From the NCBI RefSeq assembly GCF_003951285.1, contig NZ_RXFQ01000004.1, positions 1 to 64,000 on the forward strand: a stretch of 64,000 nt of DNA, written 5' to 3'. This DNA is from Variovorax beijingensis (lineage in GTDB: Bacteria; Pseudomonadota; Gammaproteobacteria; Burkholderiales; Burkholderiaceae_C). The position numbers were made by a program, and so were the translations under genes. Position 1 is the stretch's first letter. Each line of letters starts with the position of its first letter. Positions 1 through 8,195 of this stretch are shown piece after piece. The notes below the pieces were generated by a model that saw nothing but the letters and a program-made list of their open reading frames with translations, was not told where the DNA came from and made no database searches.

Positions 1-1287
1 ACCGATTCCGAGGTGCTCAACATCGGCGCCAACATCCGCTTCGACGACGACGGCCCGACGGTGACCGCGATCTCCGACCTCACCGGCGCGAACGACGGTC
101 TGCCCATTGCGGGAACCTACAACTTCTCCGTGGGCGCCGACGACGTGGACAACGCGTCGACCGACGGCATCGTGCTCAACAGCCTGACCGGCACGACCGG
201 CGGCGGGCGGCCCATCACCGATGCGGCCGTCTCGCACTTTGCCGAGGACGCCACCACGGTCACCTACAACTTCAGCTTCAACTACTACCCCGGGCCCACG
301 TCGACCACGACGCAGGCGGCAACCGGCACGGTCGTCTTCAACAAGACGGACGGTACTTTCGCCTTTGATCTGAATCAGCTCATCGGTGGACAAACGACGT
401 TCTCCACGAGCTCGCCGCTGGCCTCCTTCAACTACGACACGGAAGGCAACAACTCGCCCGAAATCGTGGTCCAGCAGTACAGCAGCGACTTCTTCGGCGT
501 GCTGTCCGCCAGTTCCGCCAGGCCTCCGAGCGACTCCGGCGATCTGATGTCGGGCAACGATCACGCGTTCACGACGGGCGAAATCTTCACCAGCGAGAGT
601 ACGGCCTTCGTCAATGTCGCAACCGACACCCTCGGCGTGAACTCCGACACCGTCCAGGCTGGCGAGCTGCTGAACTTCGACTTCTACAGGTCGAATCCCG
701 TGAGCAACCCCGCTTCGACGAGTCCGCCGCAACAGCCCGGCGCGGCCATTGTCGGTACGGACAAGGCCTATGCCGATGCGATCAACATCACGATCGATCA
801 GATCACGGACGGCGAAGACGTAGCCATCCTGTTGAAGTTGTTCGATGCGTCGACCAACACTACCACGACCCGGCTGCTGATCGCCAACTCTGCGGCGGAC
901 TATCAATCGGCCGGAGGGGGCACGAAGATCGTCAGCATCGGCGAGGACGACTACGACAGCGCCATCTACCAGATCGCGGGCGTGCAGGTCCTGAGCAGCA
1001 CCGAAGACCTCACCGGCACGGGCATCAGCCTGAGTACCCATGACACGGTGAACCTGACGGCAGCCGGAATGAACTATGCCGATACGGCGGACAACGACGT
1101 GTTCAAGATCATCAAGATCGACGTGATCACATCGACGACCATCAATTCGGATGTGGACCTGAACTTTGCAGGCCAGCTGATCGACGGCGATGCCGACTAC
1201 GCGAACTTCGACTTCGATGTCCACCTGGAGATCGATGGCATCGCCAACCTGATCGGCACGACCAACCAGCCAGAAGCGATCGCGTAG
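1..1287 (+). CDS. DUF5801-type repeat adhesin, 3' end only (copy 1)
   Basis: The reading frame is open from base 1, so the 5' part lies outside the window and 428 C-terminal residues remain. It is acidic, rich in Asp, Thr and Ala, and has no cysteine, as expected for a type I secreted repeat adhesin. It opens in the FDDDGP block that ends each DUF5801 repeat, and it finishes with a DLNF..DGDADYANFDF..HLEIDG region, probably the C-terminal secretion signal. It aligns end to end with the C-terminus of the complete gene at 11769-15425, which is inverted relative to this one. The two are almost identical at both ends and diverge in the middle (roughly 500-930). No GGxGxD calcium-binding nonapeptides are visible. 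Family assignment is good; the role in adhesion or biofilm is inferred. Confidence 0.8.
   Translation, partial: TDSEVLNIGANIRFDDDGPTVTAISDLTGANDGLPIAGTYNFSVGADDVDNASTDGIVLNSLTGTTGGGRPITDAAVSHFAEDATTVTYNFSFNYYPGPTSTTTQAATGTVVFNKTDGTFAFDLNQLIGGQTTFSTSSPLASFNYDTEGNNSPEIVVQQYSSDFFGVLSASSARPPSDSGDLMSGNDHAFTTGEIFTSESTAFVNVATDTLGVNSDTVQAGELLNFDFYRSNPVSNPASTSPPQQPGAAIVGTDKAYADAINITIDQITDGEDVAILLKLFDASTNTTTTRLLIANSAADYQSAGGGTKIVSIGEDDYDSAIYQIAGVQVLSSTEDLTGTGISLSTHDTVNLTAAGMNYADTADNDVFKIIKIDVITSTTINSDVDLNFAGQLIDGDADYANFDFDVHLEIDGIANLIGTTNQPEAIA
1..1287 (+). repeat. Inverted long repeat, left copy
   Basis: Bases 1-1287 correspond to the reverse complement of 11769-13058. The copies differ by one net codon and by scattered substitutions concentrated in the middle. 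The true left boundary lies outside the window. Together with the right copy this flanks about 10.5 kb holding the secretion genes. Confidence 0.85.
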
Positions 1288-1305
1288 CGGGCTCCATTCC
1301 AGGCC

Positions 1306-1333
1306 AAGGGGGCGGCAGAAAGGCCGCCCCCTT
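1306..1333 (+). terminator. Terminator hairpin after adhesin copy 1
   Basis: An 11-bp perfect stem (AAGGGGGCGGC at 1306-1316 with its complement at 1323-1333) closes on the loop AGAAAG, 18 bases after the stop codon. The tail TTCTCACC is only weakly U-rich, so termination may be incomplete. The position fits the end of the adhesin transcript. Confidence 0.7.
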
Positions 1334-1411
1334 CTCACCTGGCACGCGGCCAGGTGTACAAACGCAAGAGTCTGCTCATCGGGCATTTGCCACTCCATCG
1401 CTTGCAATTAG

Positions 1412-1423
1412 ATCGCATGCGAT
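1412..1423. promoter_or_regulatory. Probable OhrR-type operator upstream of the MarR gene
   Basis: ATCGCATGCGAT is a perfect 12-bp palindrome that ends 14 bases before the chosen start of the MarR-family gene. A near copy lies upstream of the hydrolase at 1955-1970. A shared operator before both genes implies autoregulation plus control of the hydrolase. Binding is inferred. Confidence 0.6.
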
Positions 1424-1437
1424 GTATCATCCGGCCC

Positions 1438-1914
1438 ATGCCCGCCAAGCAACCCTTCAGCCCATCCGCCGACGCCCCCCAAGGTGACGCGCTGGCGCTG
1501 GATGAACAGCTCTGCTTCGCGCTCTATTCGACGATGCTGAGCCTCAACAAGGTGTACCGCGGGCTGCTGCGCGACCTGGACCTCACCTACCTGCAATACC
1601 TCGTCATGCTGGTGCTGTGGGAGCAGGACGGCATCAACGTGTCCGAGATCTGCGCGCGGCTGTCGCTCGAAACCACCACCCTCACTCCCCTCCTCAAGCG
1701 GCTCGAGGCGCGCGGCCTCATCCGGCGCGTGCGGTCGGCAACGGACGAACGGCAGGTGATCGTGTCGCTCACAGCCGAAGGCCGGGCACTTCGCGGCAAG
1801 GCCAAGGCCCTTCCTTCATGCCTCGCGCAGGCCATGGAGCTGCCGCCAAAGGACATCGTCAAGCTGCGCACGCAATTGCGAACGCTGCGTTCCAACCTCG
1901 ACAGGAACGCGTGA
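1438..1914 (+). CDS. MarR family regulator of OhrR type (organic peroxide sensor)
   Basis: This is a 158-residue winged-helix regulator. The segment DEQLCFALYS places Cys26 and Tyr30 where OhrR proteins keep the peroxidatic cysteine and its partner tyrosine. LTYLQYLVMLVLWE and LSLETTTLTPLLKRLEARG are the family's core and recognition helices. Cys128 could act as a resolving cysteine, as in two-cysteine OhrR proteins. Known OhrR repressors leave DNA when organic hydroperoxides oxidise the cysteine. An in-frame start at 1354 exists, but it would place the 1412-1423 palindrome inside the gene, so 1438 is preferred. No ohr/osmC peroxidase is adjacent. The likely target is the downstream hydrolase, which carries a matching palindrome. 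Confidence 0.82.
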   Translation: MPAKQPFSPSADAPQGDALALDEQLCFALYSTMLSLNKVYRGLLRDLDLTYLQYLVMLVLWEQDGINVSEICARLSLETTTLTPLLKRLEARGLIRRVRSATDERQVIVSLTAEGRALRGKAKALPSCLAQAMELPPKDIVKLRTQLRTLRSNLDRNA

Positions 1915-1954
1915 TGGCCTGCCACATCCGCCTTCCTGCCTTTTTTTCTCATTT

Positions 1955-1970
1955 ATATCGTATGCGATAT
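1955..1970. promoter_or_regulatory. Second OhrR-type operator, upstream of the hydrolase
   Basis: ATATCGTATGCGATAT is a 16-bp palindrome with one mismatch per half and shares the core TCGYATGCGA with 1412-1423. It lies in an AT-rich stretch 57 bases before the hydrolase start, at a plausible promoter position. The pairing with the OhrR-like gene is inferred from the repeated motif. Confidence 0.6.
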
Positions 1971-2027
1971 TCATACGAGCGATAGTTTTAACCATCAATT
2001 ACCACGACGCCAAAGAAGGAACGCACC

Positions 2028-3035
2028 ATGTCCGCAAACAGCAAGAATCTCACCGCCACACCAACCCGCCGCAGCCTGCTGGCCGGCGGCGCCTCCATTG
2101 CAGCCGGAGCCCTCGTGGCGACCGGCTTCTCCAAGGCGGCATCCGCCGCTTCCACTGCCGCGCCGAAGGCCGGCGCGGTTCACGCCTCTTCGAAAGGAAA
2201 GCAGACCATGAGCAACACCATCGTCACCAAGGACGGCACCCAGCTCTACTACAAGGACTGGGGCTCCGGCCAGCCCGTCGTGTTCAGCCACGGCTGGCCG
2301 CTCAATTCCGACAGCTGGGAATCGCAGATGCTGTTCCTGGCATCACTGGGCTACCGCGCCGTGGCGCACGACCGCCGCGGCCACGGCCGCTCGAGCCAGC
2401 CCTGGAACGGCAACGACATGGACACCTACGCCGACGACCTGGCGACGGTGATCGAAACGCTGGACCTGAAGAACGCCATCCTGGTCGGCTTCTCGACGGG
2501 CGGCGGCGAAGTGGCGCGCTACATCGGCCGCCACGGCACCAAGCGCGTGGCCAAGGCCGCGCTGATCTCGGCCGTGCCGCCGCAGATGCTGAAGACCGCC
2601 GCCAACCCCGGCGGCCTGCCGATGGAAGTGTTCGACGGCCTGCGCGCAGCGCAGCTCGCCAACCGCTCGCAGTTCTACAAGGACTTGCCCTCGGGTCCCT
2701 TCTTCGGCTTCAACCGGCCGGGCGCCAAGGTCTCGCAGGGACTGATCGACTCGTGGTGGGCGCAGGGCATGCTCGGCGGCCACAAGAACACCTATGACTC
2801 GATCAAGGCCTTCTCGGAAACCGACTTCACCGAAGACCTGAAGAAGTTCGACGTGCCGACGCTGATCATCCACGGCGACGACGACCAGATCGTGCCGATC
2901 GGCGCTTCGGGCCTGGCCTCGGCCAAGCTGGTGAAGAACAGCAAGCTCATCGTCTACCCCGGTGCACCGCACGGCCTGACCGACACGCACAAGGACAAGT
3001 TCAACGCCGACCTGCTGGCGTTCATCAAGTCCTGA
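2028..3035 (+). CDS. Tat-exported alpha/beta hydrolase (non-haem chloroperoxidase/arylesterase family)
   Basis: The 335 residues begin with a twin-arginine signal ([16 protein letters not shown], Arg14-Arg15, then a hydrophobic stretch and an Ala-rich cleavage zone). From residue 61 the protein matches cofactor-free haloperoxidases/arylesterases in full, about 275 residues. The triad is visible: Ser156 in GFSTGGG, Asp286 in HGDDDQIVP and His315 in APHGLT. Such enzymes hydrolyse esters and can form peracids. The gene follows an OhrR-like regulator and has that regulator's candidate operator upstream, which suggests peroxide-responsive expression. AAGGA precedes the start. A second good RBS and ATG at 2208 could make a cytoplasmic form. 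Confidence 0.88.
   Translation: MSANSKNLTATPTRRSLLAGGASIAAGALVATGFSKAASAASTAAPKAGAVHASSKGKQTMSNTIVTKDGTQLYYKDWGSGQPVVFSHGWPLNSDSWESQMLFLASLGYRAVAHDRRGHGRSSQPWNGNDMDTYADDLATVIETLDLKNAILVGFSTGGGEVARYIGRHGTKRVAKAALISAVPPQMLKTAANPGGLPMEVFDGLRAAQLANRSQFYKDLPSGPFFGFNRPGAKVSQGLIDSWWAQGMLGGHKNTYDSIKAFSETDFTEDLKKFDVPTLIIHGDDDQIVPIGASGLASAKLVKNSKLIVYPGAPHGLTDTHKDKFNADLLAFIKS
2194..2210 (+). promoter_or_regulatory. Internal ribosome binding site and alternative start
   Basis: AAGGA at 2194-2198 sits 9 bases before ATG 2208 inside the hydrolase gene. Starting here would give a full-length family member (275 residues) without the Tat signal. It may be a remnant of an ancestral cytoplasmic gene or a functional second start. 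Confidence 0.45.
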
Positions 3036-3043
3036 GCGAGGGG

Positions 3044-3064
3044 CGGGCCTCTGTCGGGCCCGCT
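3044..3064. terminator. Hairpin between convergent hydrolase and ALS genes
   Basis: GCGGGCC (3044-3050) and GGCCCGC (3058-3064) form a 7-bp stem in the 33 bases between the hydrolase stop and the convergent acetolactate synthase stop. There is no strong U tract on either strand, so it is a weak terminator candidate. Confidence 0.4.
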
Positions 3065-3068
3065 CTCC

Positions 3069-4868
3069 TCACGCTTCGTCGTACCACCGGTTCTTCGCCA
3101 GCATCACGCGGTGGTGCCCGTGCCCCGACGGCATCATCGGAAAGCAGTTCTCCTGCGCCGCGACCTGCACGTCGAGAAAGAACGGCCCGTCGCTCGCCAG
3201 GCACTCGGCCAGTGCGGCTTCGAGTTCGGCAGGCTCCGACACACGGTGCGCCCCCCAGCCGAAAGCCTTGGCGAGCGCCACGAAATCGGGCAGCGCCTCG
3301 TTCCAGCTGTGGCTCAGCCGGTTGCCGTGGTTGAGCTCCTGCCACTGCCGCACCATGCCCATGTAGCCGTTGTTGCACAGCACCAGCTTGACCGGCGCGC
3401 GGTGCTGCACGGCGGTTGAAAGCTCCTGGATGTTCATGAGCACCGAGGCATCGCCGCTCACGCAGACAGTGAGCGCGCCGGGGTGGCCGATCTGCGCGCC
3501 GATGGCCGCGGGCAGACCGTAGCCCATGGTGCCGGCGCCGCCTGACGTGAGCCAGCGGCGCGGGCTGTCGAAGCGCAGGTACTGCGCGGCCCACATCTGG
3601 TGCTGGCCCACGTCGGTGGAGACGATCGCGTCGCGGCCCGCGATGGCGCGCTGCAGCGACGACATCAGCTGCTGCGGCAGGATCTCGTCGGCGCGCGGCG
3701 CGAAGCGCAGGCACTCCTGGGCGCGCCAATGCTCGATGCGCTCCCACCACGGCGCGAGCCGCCCGGGCGCAAGGCCTCCGGCCGGCAGCAGCGCGAGCAC
3801 TGCGTCGAGGATCGCCGCGCAGTCGCCCACCATGGGCACGTCGACCTTCACCACCTTGTTGATGCTGCCGGGGTCGATGTCGATATGGATCTTGCGCGCA
3901 TGCGGGCAGAACTCGTCGAGCTTGCCCGTCACGCGGTCGTCGAAGCGGGCACCGACGCACACCACCAGGTCGGCCTCGTGCATGGCAAGGTTGGCTTCGA
4001 GCATGCCGTGCATGCCCAGCATGCCGATGAATTTCGGGTCGGACGCGGGGAAGGCGCCGAGGCCCATCAACGTGAGCGTGCAAGGCGCCTGCAGGCGCCG
4101 CACCAGCTGCGCGAAGGCCTCGCAGGCGGCCGGCCCCGAATTGATCAGCCCGCCGCCGCCGTAGAGCACGGGCCGGCGCGCGGTAGAGAGCAGGTCGGCC
4201 GCGCGCTGCAGCATGGCCTTCGGCGGCAGCGCCGCCCTGCCCGTGCGCAACGCGCGCAGCGGCTTCGGCGCGGCGCCGTGCGCAAGGCGCATGAGCTGAA
4301 CATCCTTCGGCACGTCGAGCAGCACCGGCCCCGGCCGGCCCGAGGCGGCGATCTCGAGCGCGCGGCGCACCAGCGCCGGCACGTCGTCCGCTGTGCGCAC
4401 CTGCTGGTTCCACTTGGTGACGGGGCGCGACATGCCCAGCGCATCGCTCTCCTGGAAGGCCTGCGTGCCGATCACCGCGGTCGCGACCTGCCCGCTGATG
4501 CAGAGCACCGGCACCGAATCGCTCATGGCGTCGAGCAGCCCCGTGATGGTGTTGCCCACGCCCGGCCCCGAGGTGACCAGCACCACGCCCACGCGCCCCG
4601 TGCTGCGCGCATAGCCCTCGGCCGCATGCACCGCGGCCTGCTCATGGCGCACCAGCACATGGCGCAGCCGCGGTTCGCCGTGCAGCGCGTCGTACAGCGG
4701 CAGCGCGGCGCCGCCCGGGTAGCCGAAGATGGTGTCGACGCCGCACGCGACCAGCGTGTCGAGCAGGGCCTCGGCGCCGTTGCGCACACGCACGGCGGGG
4801 CTGGGAGCCTCGTGGGCTCCGGGGTGGAGGGCCAGGGAGGACGGAAGGGGAAGGTCGAGCAGTCGCAT
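3069..4868 (-). CDS. ilvB: Acetolactate synthase large (catalytic) subunit
   Basis: This 599-residue ThDP enzyme condenses pyruvate to acetolactate, or pyruvate with 2-oxobutyrate, in valine/leucine/isoleucine synthesis. The N-terminal domain has [13 protein letters not shown] and the catalytic glutamate Glu76 in [16 protein letters not shown]. The central domain includes [25 protein letters not shown]. The C-terminal ThDP/Mg motif begins [12 protein letters not shown] and ends LCNN, followed by [10 protein letters not shown]. Length and motifs fit the AHAS catalytic subunit rather than pyruvate oxidase. No ilvN small subunit or ilvC adjoins it, so this is an isolated copy. It is divergent from an Lrp/AsnC regulator across 65 bases, which suggests amino-acid-responsive control. 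Confidence 0.88.
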   Translation of the reverse strand: MRLLDLPLPSSLALHPGAHEAPSPAVRVRNGAEALLDTLVACGVDTIFGYPGGAALPLYDALHGEPRLRHVLVRHEQAAVHAAEGYARSTGRVGVVLVTSGPGVGNTITGLLDAMSDSVPVLCISGQVATAVIGTQAFQESDALGMSRPVTKWNQQVRTADDVPALVRRALEIAASGRPGPVLLDVPKDVQLMRLAHGAAPKPLRALRTGRAALPPKAMLQRAADLLSTARRPVLYGGGGLINSGPAACEAFAQLVRRLQAPCTLTLMGLGAFPASDPKFIGMLGMHGMLEANLAMHEADLVVCVGARFDDRVTGKLDEFCPHARKIHIDIDPGSINKVVKVDVPMVGDCAAILDAVLALLPAGGLAPGRLAPWWERIEHWRAQECLRFAPRADEILPQQLMSSLQRAIAGRDAIVSTDVGQHQMWAAQYLRFDSPRRWLTSGGAGTMGYGLPAAIGAQIGHPGALTVCVSGDASVLMNIQELSTAVQHRAPVKLVLCNNGYMGMVRQWQELNHGNRLSHSWNEALPDFVALAKAFGWGAHRVSEPAELEAALAECLASDGPFFLDVQVAAQENCFPMMPSGHGHHRVMLAKNRWYDEA

Positions 4869-4933
4869 GCCGTCGATTCTTCCGGTTCTGATGCAGAATT
4901 TGCTTCTTTCTTTTGGCTATTTCGACCCAATTC

Positions 4934-5428
4934 ATGAAAACTCTTCGAAAAACAGCCTCCAATGAAGAAGGATCTTTCGACAAGATCGACATGGCGATCC
5001 TGCGGGTGCTGCTGCTCGACTCGCGCAAGACCCTGCAGGAGATCGGCAACGAGGTCGGCCTGTCGCCCACCAGCTGCTGGACGCGCATCAAGAAGCTCGA
5101 AGCCCATGGCGTGATCAAGCGCTACACCATCGACGTCGACCCGGCCAAGCTCGGCTACCACGATTCGGTCATCGTCCAGGTCACGCTCGAAAGCCACACC
5201 GACGAAACGCTCTACGACTTCGGCCGCGTGCTCGCGACCATTCCGGAGATCCAGGAGGCCTACCTGGTGTCGGGCGACTACGACTACTACATCCGCATCG
5301 CGGTGCGCGACACGCGCGACTACGAACGGCTGCTGCGCGAAAAGCTCTACAAGATCCCGGGCATCCGCCACAGCAAGTCGCACTTCGTGCTGCGTGTGCT
5401 GAAGGAGACCAGCGTGCCCGTGATCTGA
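4934..5428 (+). CDS. Lrp/AsnC family transcriptional regulator
   Basis: This 164-residue regulator has an N-terminal winged HTH (IDMAILRVLLLDSRKTLQEI, then GLSPTSCWTRIKKLEAHGVI) and a C-terminal RAM ligand domain with AYLVSGDYDYYIRIAVRD. Such proteins bind amino acids and oligomerise on DNA. I chose ATG 4934 because it gives the usual family length; a TTG at 4913 would add seven residues. The gene is divergent from the acetolactate synthase gene, so it probably controls that gene and itself. Confidence 0.85.
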   Translation: MKTLRKTASNEEGSFDKIDMAILRVLLLDSRKTLQEIGNEVGLSPTSCWTRIKKLEAHGVIKRYTIDVDPAKLGYHDSVIVQVTLESHTDETLYDFGRVLATIPEIQEAYLVSGDYDYYIRIAVRDTRDYERLLREKLYKIPGIRHSKSHFVLRVLKETSVPVI

Positions 5429-5442
5429 CCGGGGGGGCTGGG

Positions 5443-5577
5443 TCAGCGCACGAGCCATCCGTTGATCTCGTCGATGACCTCCGTCTTGGGACCGCCCGCC
5501 AGCGCCTGCAGCCGTATCCGCGACATCAGGTAGACGAAGCGGGCCTGCGCCAGGTCACGCTGGGCGGAGACCTTCTA
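5443..5577 (-). other. Stranded C-terminal codons of the TolC-type gene beyond an amber stop
   Basis: Past the TAG codon at 5575-5577 the same frame stays open for 43 codons to TGA at 5443-5445. It encodes typical TolC-family C-terminal sequence (KVSAQRDLAQARF, then a Leu-rich helix and the end NGWLVR). The residue before the stop is Gln in LTAEQ, where the family often has consecutive Gln codons, so a CAG-to-TAG change explains it. Either the gene is newly truncated, the stop is read through, or it is a sequencing error. Confidence 0.75.
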
Positions 5578-6780
5578 CTGCTCCGCGGTCAGCACGTCGG
5601 GCAAGGTGCGGCTGCCAGCCTCGAACGAGCGGCGGTTCGAGATGACGACCTGCTCTGAGGAACGCACTGCCTGTTCGAGGGCCCTGACGCGGAGGACGCC
5701 TTCCGTCACGCCGCGGAACTCGCGATGCAGCCGCACCGCGAGGTCGCGGCGCAAGGCCTCGAGGGCCTCTTCTGCACGCAGCTGCCCTGCGATGGCCTGC
5801 CTCACGGCAGAACTCACATGGCCGCCCGAATAAAGAGGAATGCTGAGCTGCAAGCCGATGGACTTGTTGCTGTAGCGGGTCTTGATGTTGTTGATCGTGT
5901 CGCTGTCGTTGCGGGACCACTGGACGATGGCGTCCAAGGTCGGGTAGTGGCCGGCTTGTGCCTTCTCCAACTCGTATTTGGCCGCTTCCACCTGCGCGAC
6001 GAGCGACTGGAGTTCCGGGCTGTTGATTTCGGCCCGTTCGACCCAGTCTTCCAGCCTATCGGGCGACGGCCGGACGAGCCGCATCCTGGACGAGTCCAGC
6101 GGCGCCAGCCTGTCGATCGGACGATTGACCAGGCTCTGGATCTGCCTGCGTGTGAAGTCCAGGTTCTGGCGCGCCTCGAGTTCCTGCGCCAGGTTGAGGT
6201 CCAGCGCCGCACGTGCTTCGTCGATGTCGGTGCGCGTGCCGAACCCTGCGCCAAGCCGCTTCTGCGCGGCGTCGAACTGGGTCGTGTAGGCGGTCTTCTG
6301 CGCCAGCACCAGCGCAAGATGTTCCTCGGCCAGGAGCGCCTCGAAATAGGCGCCGCTCACCCGAACGCCGACGTTCTGCGTTTCGCGTTCAAGCGTTGCC
6401 TCGGCGTCGTCGACCTGCGCCTGCGCCTGGCGGTAGTCGGCCATCTGGTACATGCGGAAGATGGGTTGCCTCAAGGTCAGCGCCTCGCTGCGGCTGGTGT
6501 AGCGCAGGTCGGCCGTGACGAGTTGCCCGGAGGCATCCGGCGAAGTTCTTTCCAGCCAGTTCCGATAGCGCGAGACGCTCGCCGACAAGTTGGGAAGCAG
6601 TTGCGCCCGGGCCTGCGGCAAGCGCTCGCGCCGGGCGTCCGTGGCAGCCCGCACCGCCCGGATCGTCGAGTCTTGTTCCAGTGCTTCCCCATAGGCCTGC
6701 GACAAGTCGAGCGACCATGCCGGCCCGCAGAAAAGGCCGGCGGCCGCAGCGAATGCCAGCAGGTTCTTCTTCACCTTCAT
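5575..6780 (-). CDS. TolC-family outer membrane protein of type I secretion, prematurely stopped
   Basis: 401 residues. An N-terminal signal peptide (MKVKKNLLAFAAAAGLFCGPAWS) is followed by DLSQAYGEALEQDS, the family's first helix. The two long coiled-coil repeats follow, and then LSIPLYSGGHVSSAVRQA, the hallmark of the second TolC repeat. TolC trimers form the outer-membrane channel of type I systems. The frame ends at an amber codon after LTAEQ, 43 codons short of the natural end, removing part of the last helix. The start overlaps the HlyD gene by ATGA, so the four transport genes are translationally linked. Whether the truncated protein works is unknown. Confidence 0.85.
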   Translation of the reverse strand: MKVKKNLLAFAAAAGLFCGPAWSLDLSQAYGEALEQDSTIRAVRAATDARRERLPQARAQLLPNLSASVSRYRNWLERTSPDASGQLVTADLRYTSRSEALTLRQPIFRMYQMADYRQAQAQVDDAEATLERETQNVGVRVSGAYFEALLAEEHLALVLAQKTAYTTQFDAAQKRLGAGFGTRTDIDEARAALDLNLAQELEARQNLDFTRRQIQSLVNRPIDRLAPLDSSRMRLVRPSPDRLEDWVERAEINSPELQSLVAQVEAAKYELEKAQAGHYPTLDAIVQWSRNDSDTINNIKTRYSNKSIGLQLSIPLYSGGHVSSAVRQAIAGQLRAEEALEALRRDLAVRLHREFRGVTEGVLRVRALEQAVRSSEQVVISNRRSFEAGSRTLPDVLTAEQ

Positions 6781-8150
6781 TCTTCCGTCATCGAGGCAGC
6801 GATGCGCTTGGTGAGCGGATGCAGAAGGTAGACGAGCAGCGAGCGCTCCCCCGTCTTGAAGACCACCTCGACGGGCATGCCCGGCTGCAGCGAACGTTTG
6901 CCGAGCTTCCTCAGCCCTTCCTGCGTCACGGCCACCCGCGCCAGGAAATAGCTCGCGTTGGTCTGCGGGTCGACCAGCAAGTCGCCGGAGACCGACACCA
7001 GCTTGCCCTGCACCACGAGCTGCGGAGAATGGGCAAAGCTCGAGAAGCGCACATCCACCGGTATGCCGGCGCGGACGCGGTCGATCAAGTGAGGCGGCAC
7101 CCTGGTCTCGAGCAGCAAGGGCTCGTTGGCAGGAACCACGTCCATCAGTTTTTGTCCCGGCGCGATCACGCCGCCAACGGTCTGCGCCACCAGCGCCACC
7201 ACCTGCCCCGAAGCGGGCGAGCGGATCTCGGTGCGGCCCAGTTCGTCGCGCAAGGCGACGAACTTCTCGAAATCTCCAAGCACTTCGCGGCTGACTTCGG
7301 CCTGCTGGGTTTCCACCTCCTTGTGGTACTCCTGCTGCCTCGCAATGGCACGCTGGCGAAGCTCCGCGATCGACCGCCGGGCCCGGCCCATGTTGCCGAT
7401 GAGTTCGGCAATGAAGGTGTTCGATTCGGCAACCTGGCGTTCCATCTCCAGCTGGCGATTGCGCGGGGCAAACCCTTCGCCGACCATCTTGCGCGTCTGG
7501 CCCAGTTCTTCGTTGAGAAGCGACAACTGGGTTCGGCGGCTGCCCAACATGCTTGAATAGGCTTGAGACAACTCCTGCTGGCCCTGGATGTTCTCTTCAA
7601 TCGATTGCAGGTCGGCGCGCAAGGCGGCGCGGCGCGACCTGAGCAGTTGCTCCTGGTTGAACATCTGCTGCCGGATCAGAGGGTCCGAAGCGGCCGCCTG
7701 CAGGTCCGGATGAAAGTCGATGGTGTTCTGGCCGGCCTGTTCCGCCAGCAGCCGGCTCTGTATGGCACGAAAACCCAGATACCGCTGCCGCACGGTCTCG
7801 AAGCTCGCCCTGGCCGCGGCATCGTCGAGCTTGAAAAGCAACTGGCCCTCCTGGACCTGATCGCCCTCGCCCACGCGCACCTCCTTGAGGATGCCGCCGA
7901 TCTGGTGCTGGACCGCCTTGCGCTTGGTGTCGATGGCCACCTGCCCCTGGCTCGGCACGCCCTCGTCCAGCGGAGCAAATGCAGCCCACAGCACAAAGCC
8001 GCCGAATCCGGCAGCCAGCGCCCACGCGCCGATGCGCCCTGCACGGCCGAACTCGTTCCCGAGGCCATTTGCATCGTCCTGCGACGGATCGTTGTCCTCG
8101 ACCGGCACGGGGTTGGAAGTGACGTCCCTGAGAAGATTCGGTCTGGCCAT
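6777..8150 (-). CDS. HlyD-family type I secretion adaptor (membrane fusion protein)
   Basis: This 457-residue PrtE/HlyD-type adaptor joins the inner-membrane ABC transporter to the TolC channel. A short cytoplasmic N-terminus precedes one membrane segment (IGAWALAAGFGGFVLWAAFA, about residues 40-60). A lipoyl-like half follows (GQVAIDTKRKAVQHQIGGIL), then a long coiled coil (about 110-300) and the second half with TEIRSPASGQVVALVAQTVGG. The C-terminal PGMPVEVVFKTGERSLLVYL is characteristic of the family. The gene lies 45 bases after the second ABC gene and overlaps the TolC gene by four bases. Confidence 0.9.
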   Translation of the reverse strand: MARPNLLRDVTSNPVPVEDNDPSQDDANGLGNEFGRAGRIGAWALAAGFGGFVLWAAFAPLDEGVPSQGQVAIDTKRKAVQHQIGGILKEVRVGEGDQVQEGQLLFKLDDAAARASFETVRQRYLGFRAIQSRLLAEQAGQNTIDFHPDLQAAASDPLIRQQMFNQEQLLRSRRAALRADLQSIEENIQGQQELSQAYSSMLGSRRTQLSLLNEELGQTRKMVGEGFAPRNRQLEMERQVAESNTFIAELIGNMGRARRSIAELRQRAIARQQEYHKEVETQQAEVSREVLGDFEKFVALRDELGRTEIRSPASGQVVALVAQTVGGVIAPGQKLMDVVPANEPLLLETRVPPHLIDRVRAGIPVDVRFSSFAHSPQLVVQGKLVSVSGDLLVDPQTNASYFLARVAVTQEGLRKLGKRSLQPGMPVEVVFKTGERSLLVYLLHPLTKRIAASMTEE

Positions 8151-8195
8151 TTGAAGCTCCCGGAGATGAATCGATGACTGGAGGAAGGCGCCGGC

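Noticed and set aside
1-1287. RTX toxin
   Set aside because: No GGxGxDxUx nonapeptide repeats are present in either adhesin copy, so a calcium-bound RTX toxin is not supported. The DUF5801-type modules support only a type I secreted repeat protein.
1354-1437. Upstream start of the MarR-family regulator
   Set aside because: It would put the candidate operator inside the coding sequence and add a non-conserved N-terminus.
3025-4937. Long frames antisense to and in other frames of the acetolactate synthase gene (up to 462 residues)
   Set aside because: They are Arg/Ala/His-rich shadows produced by high GC content and match no family, while the 3069-4868 frame carries complete ThDP-enzyme motifs.
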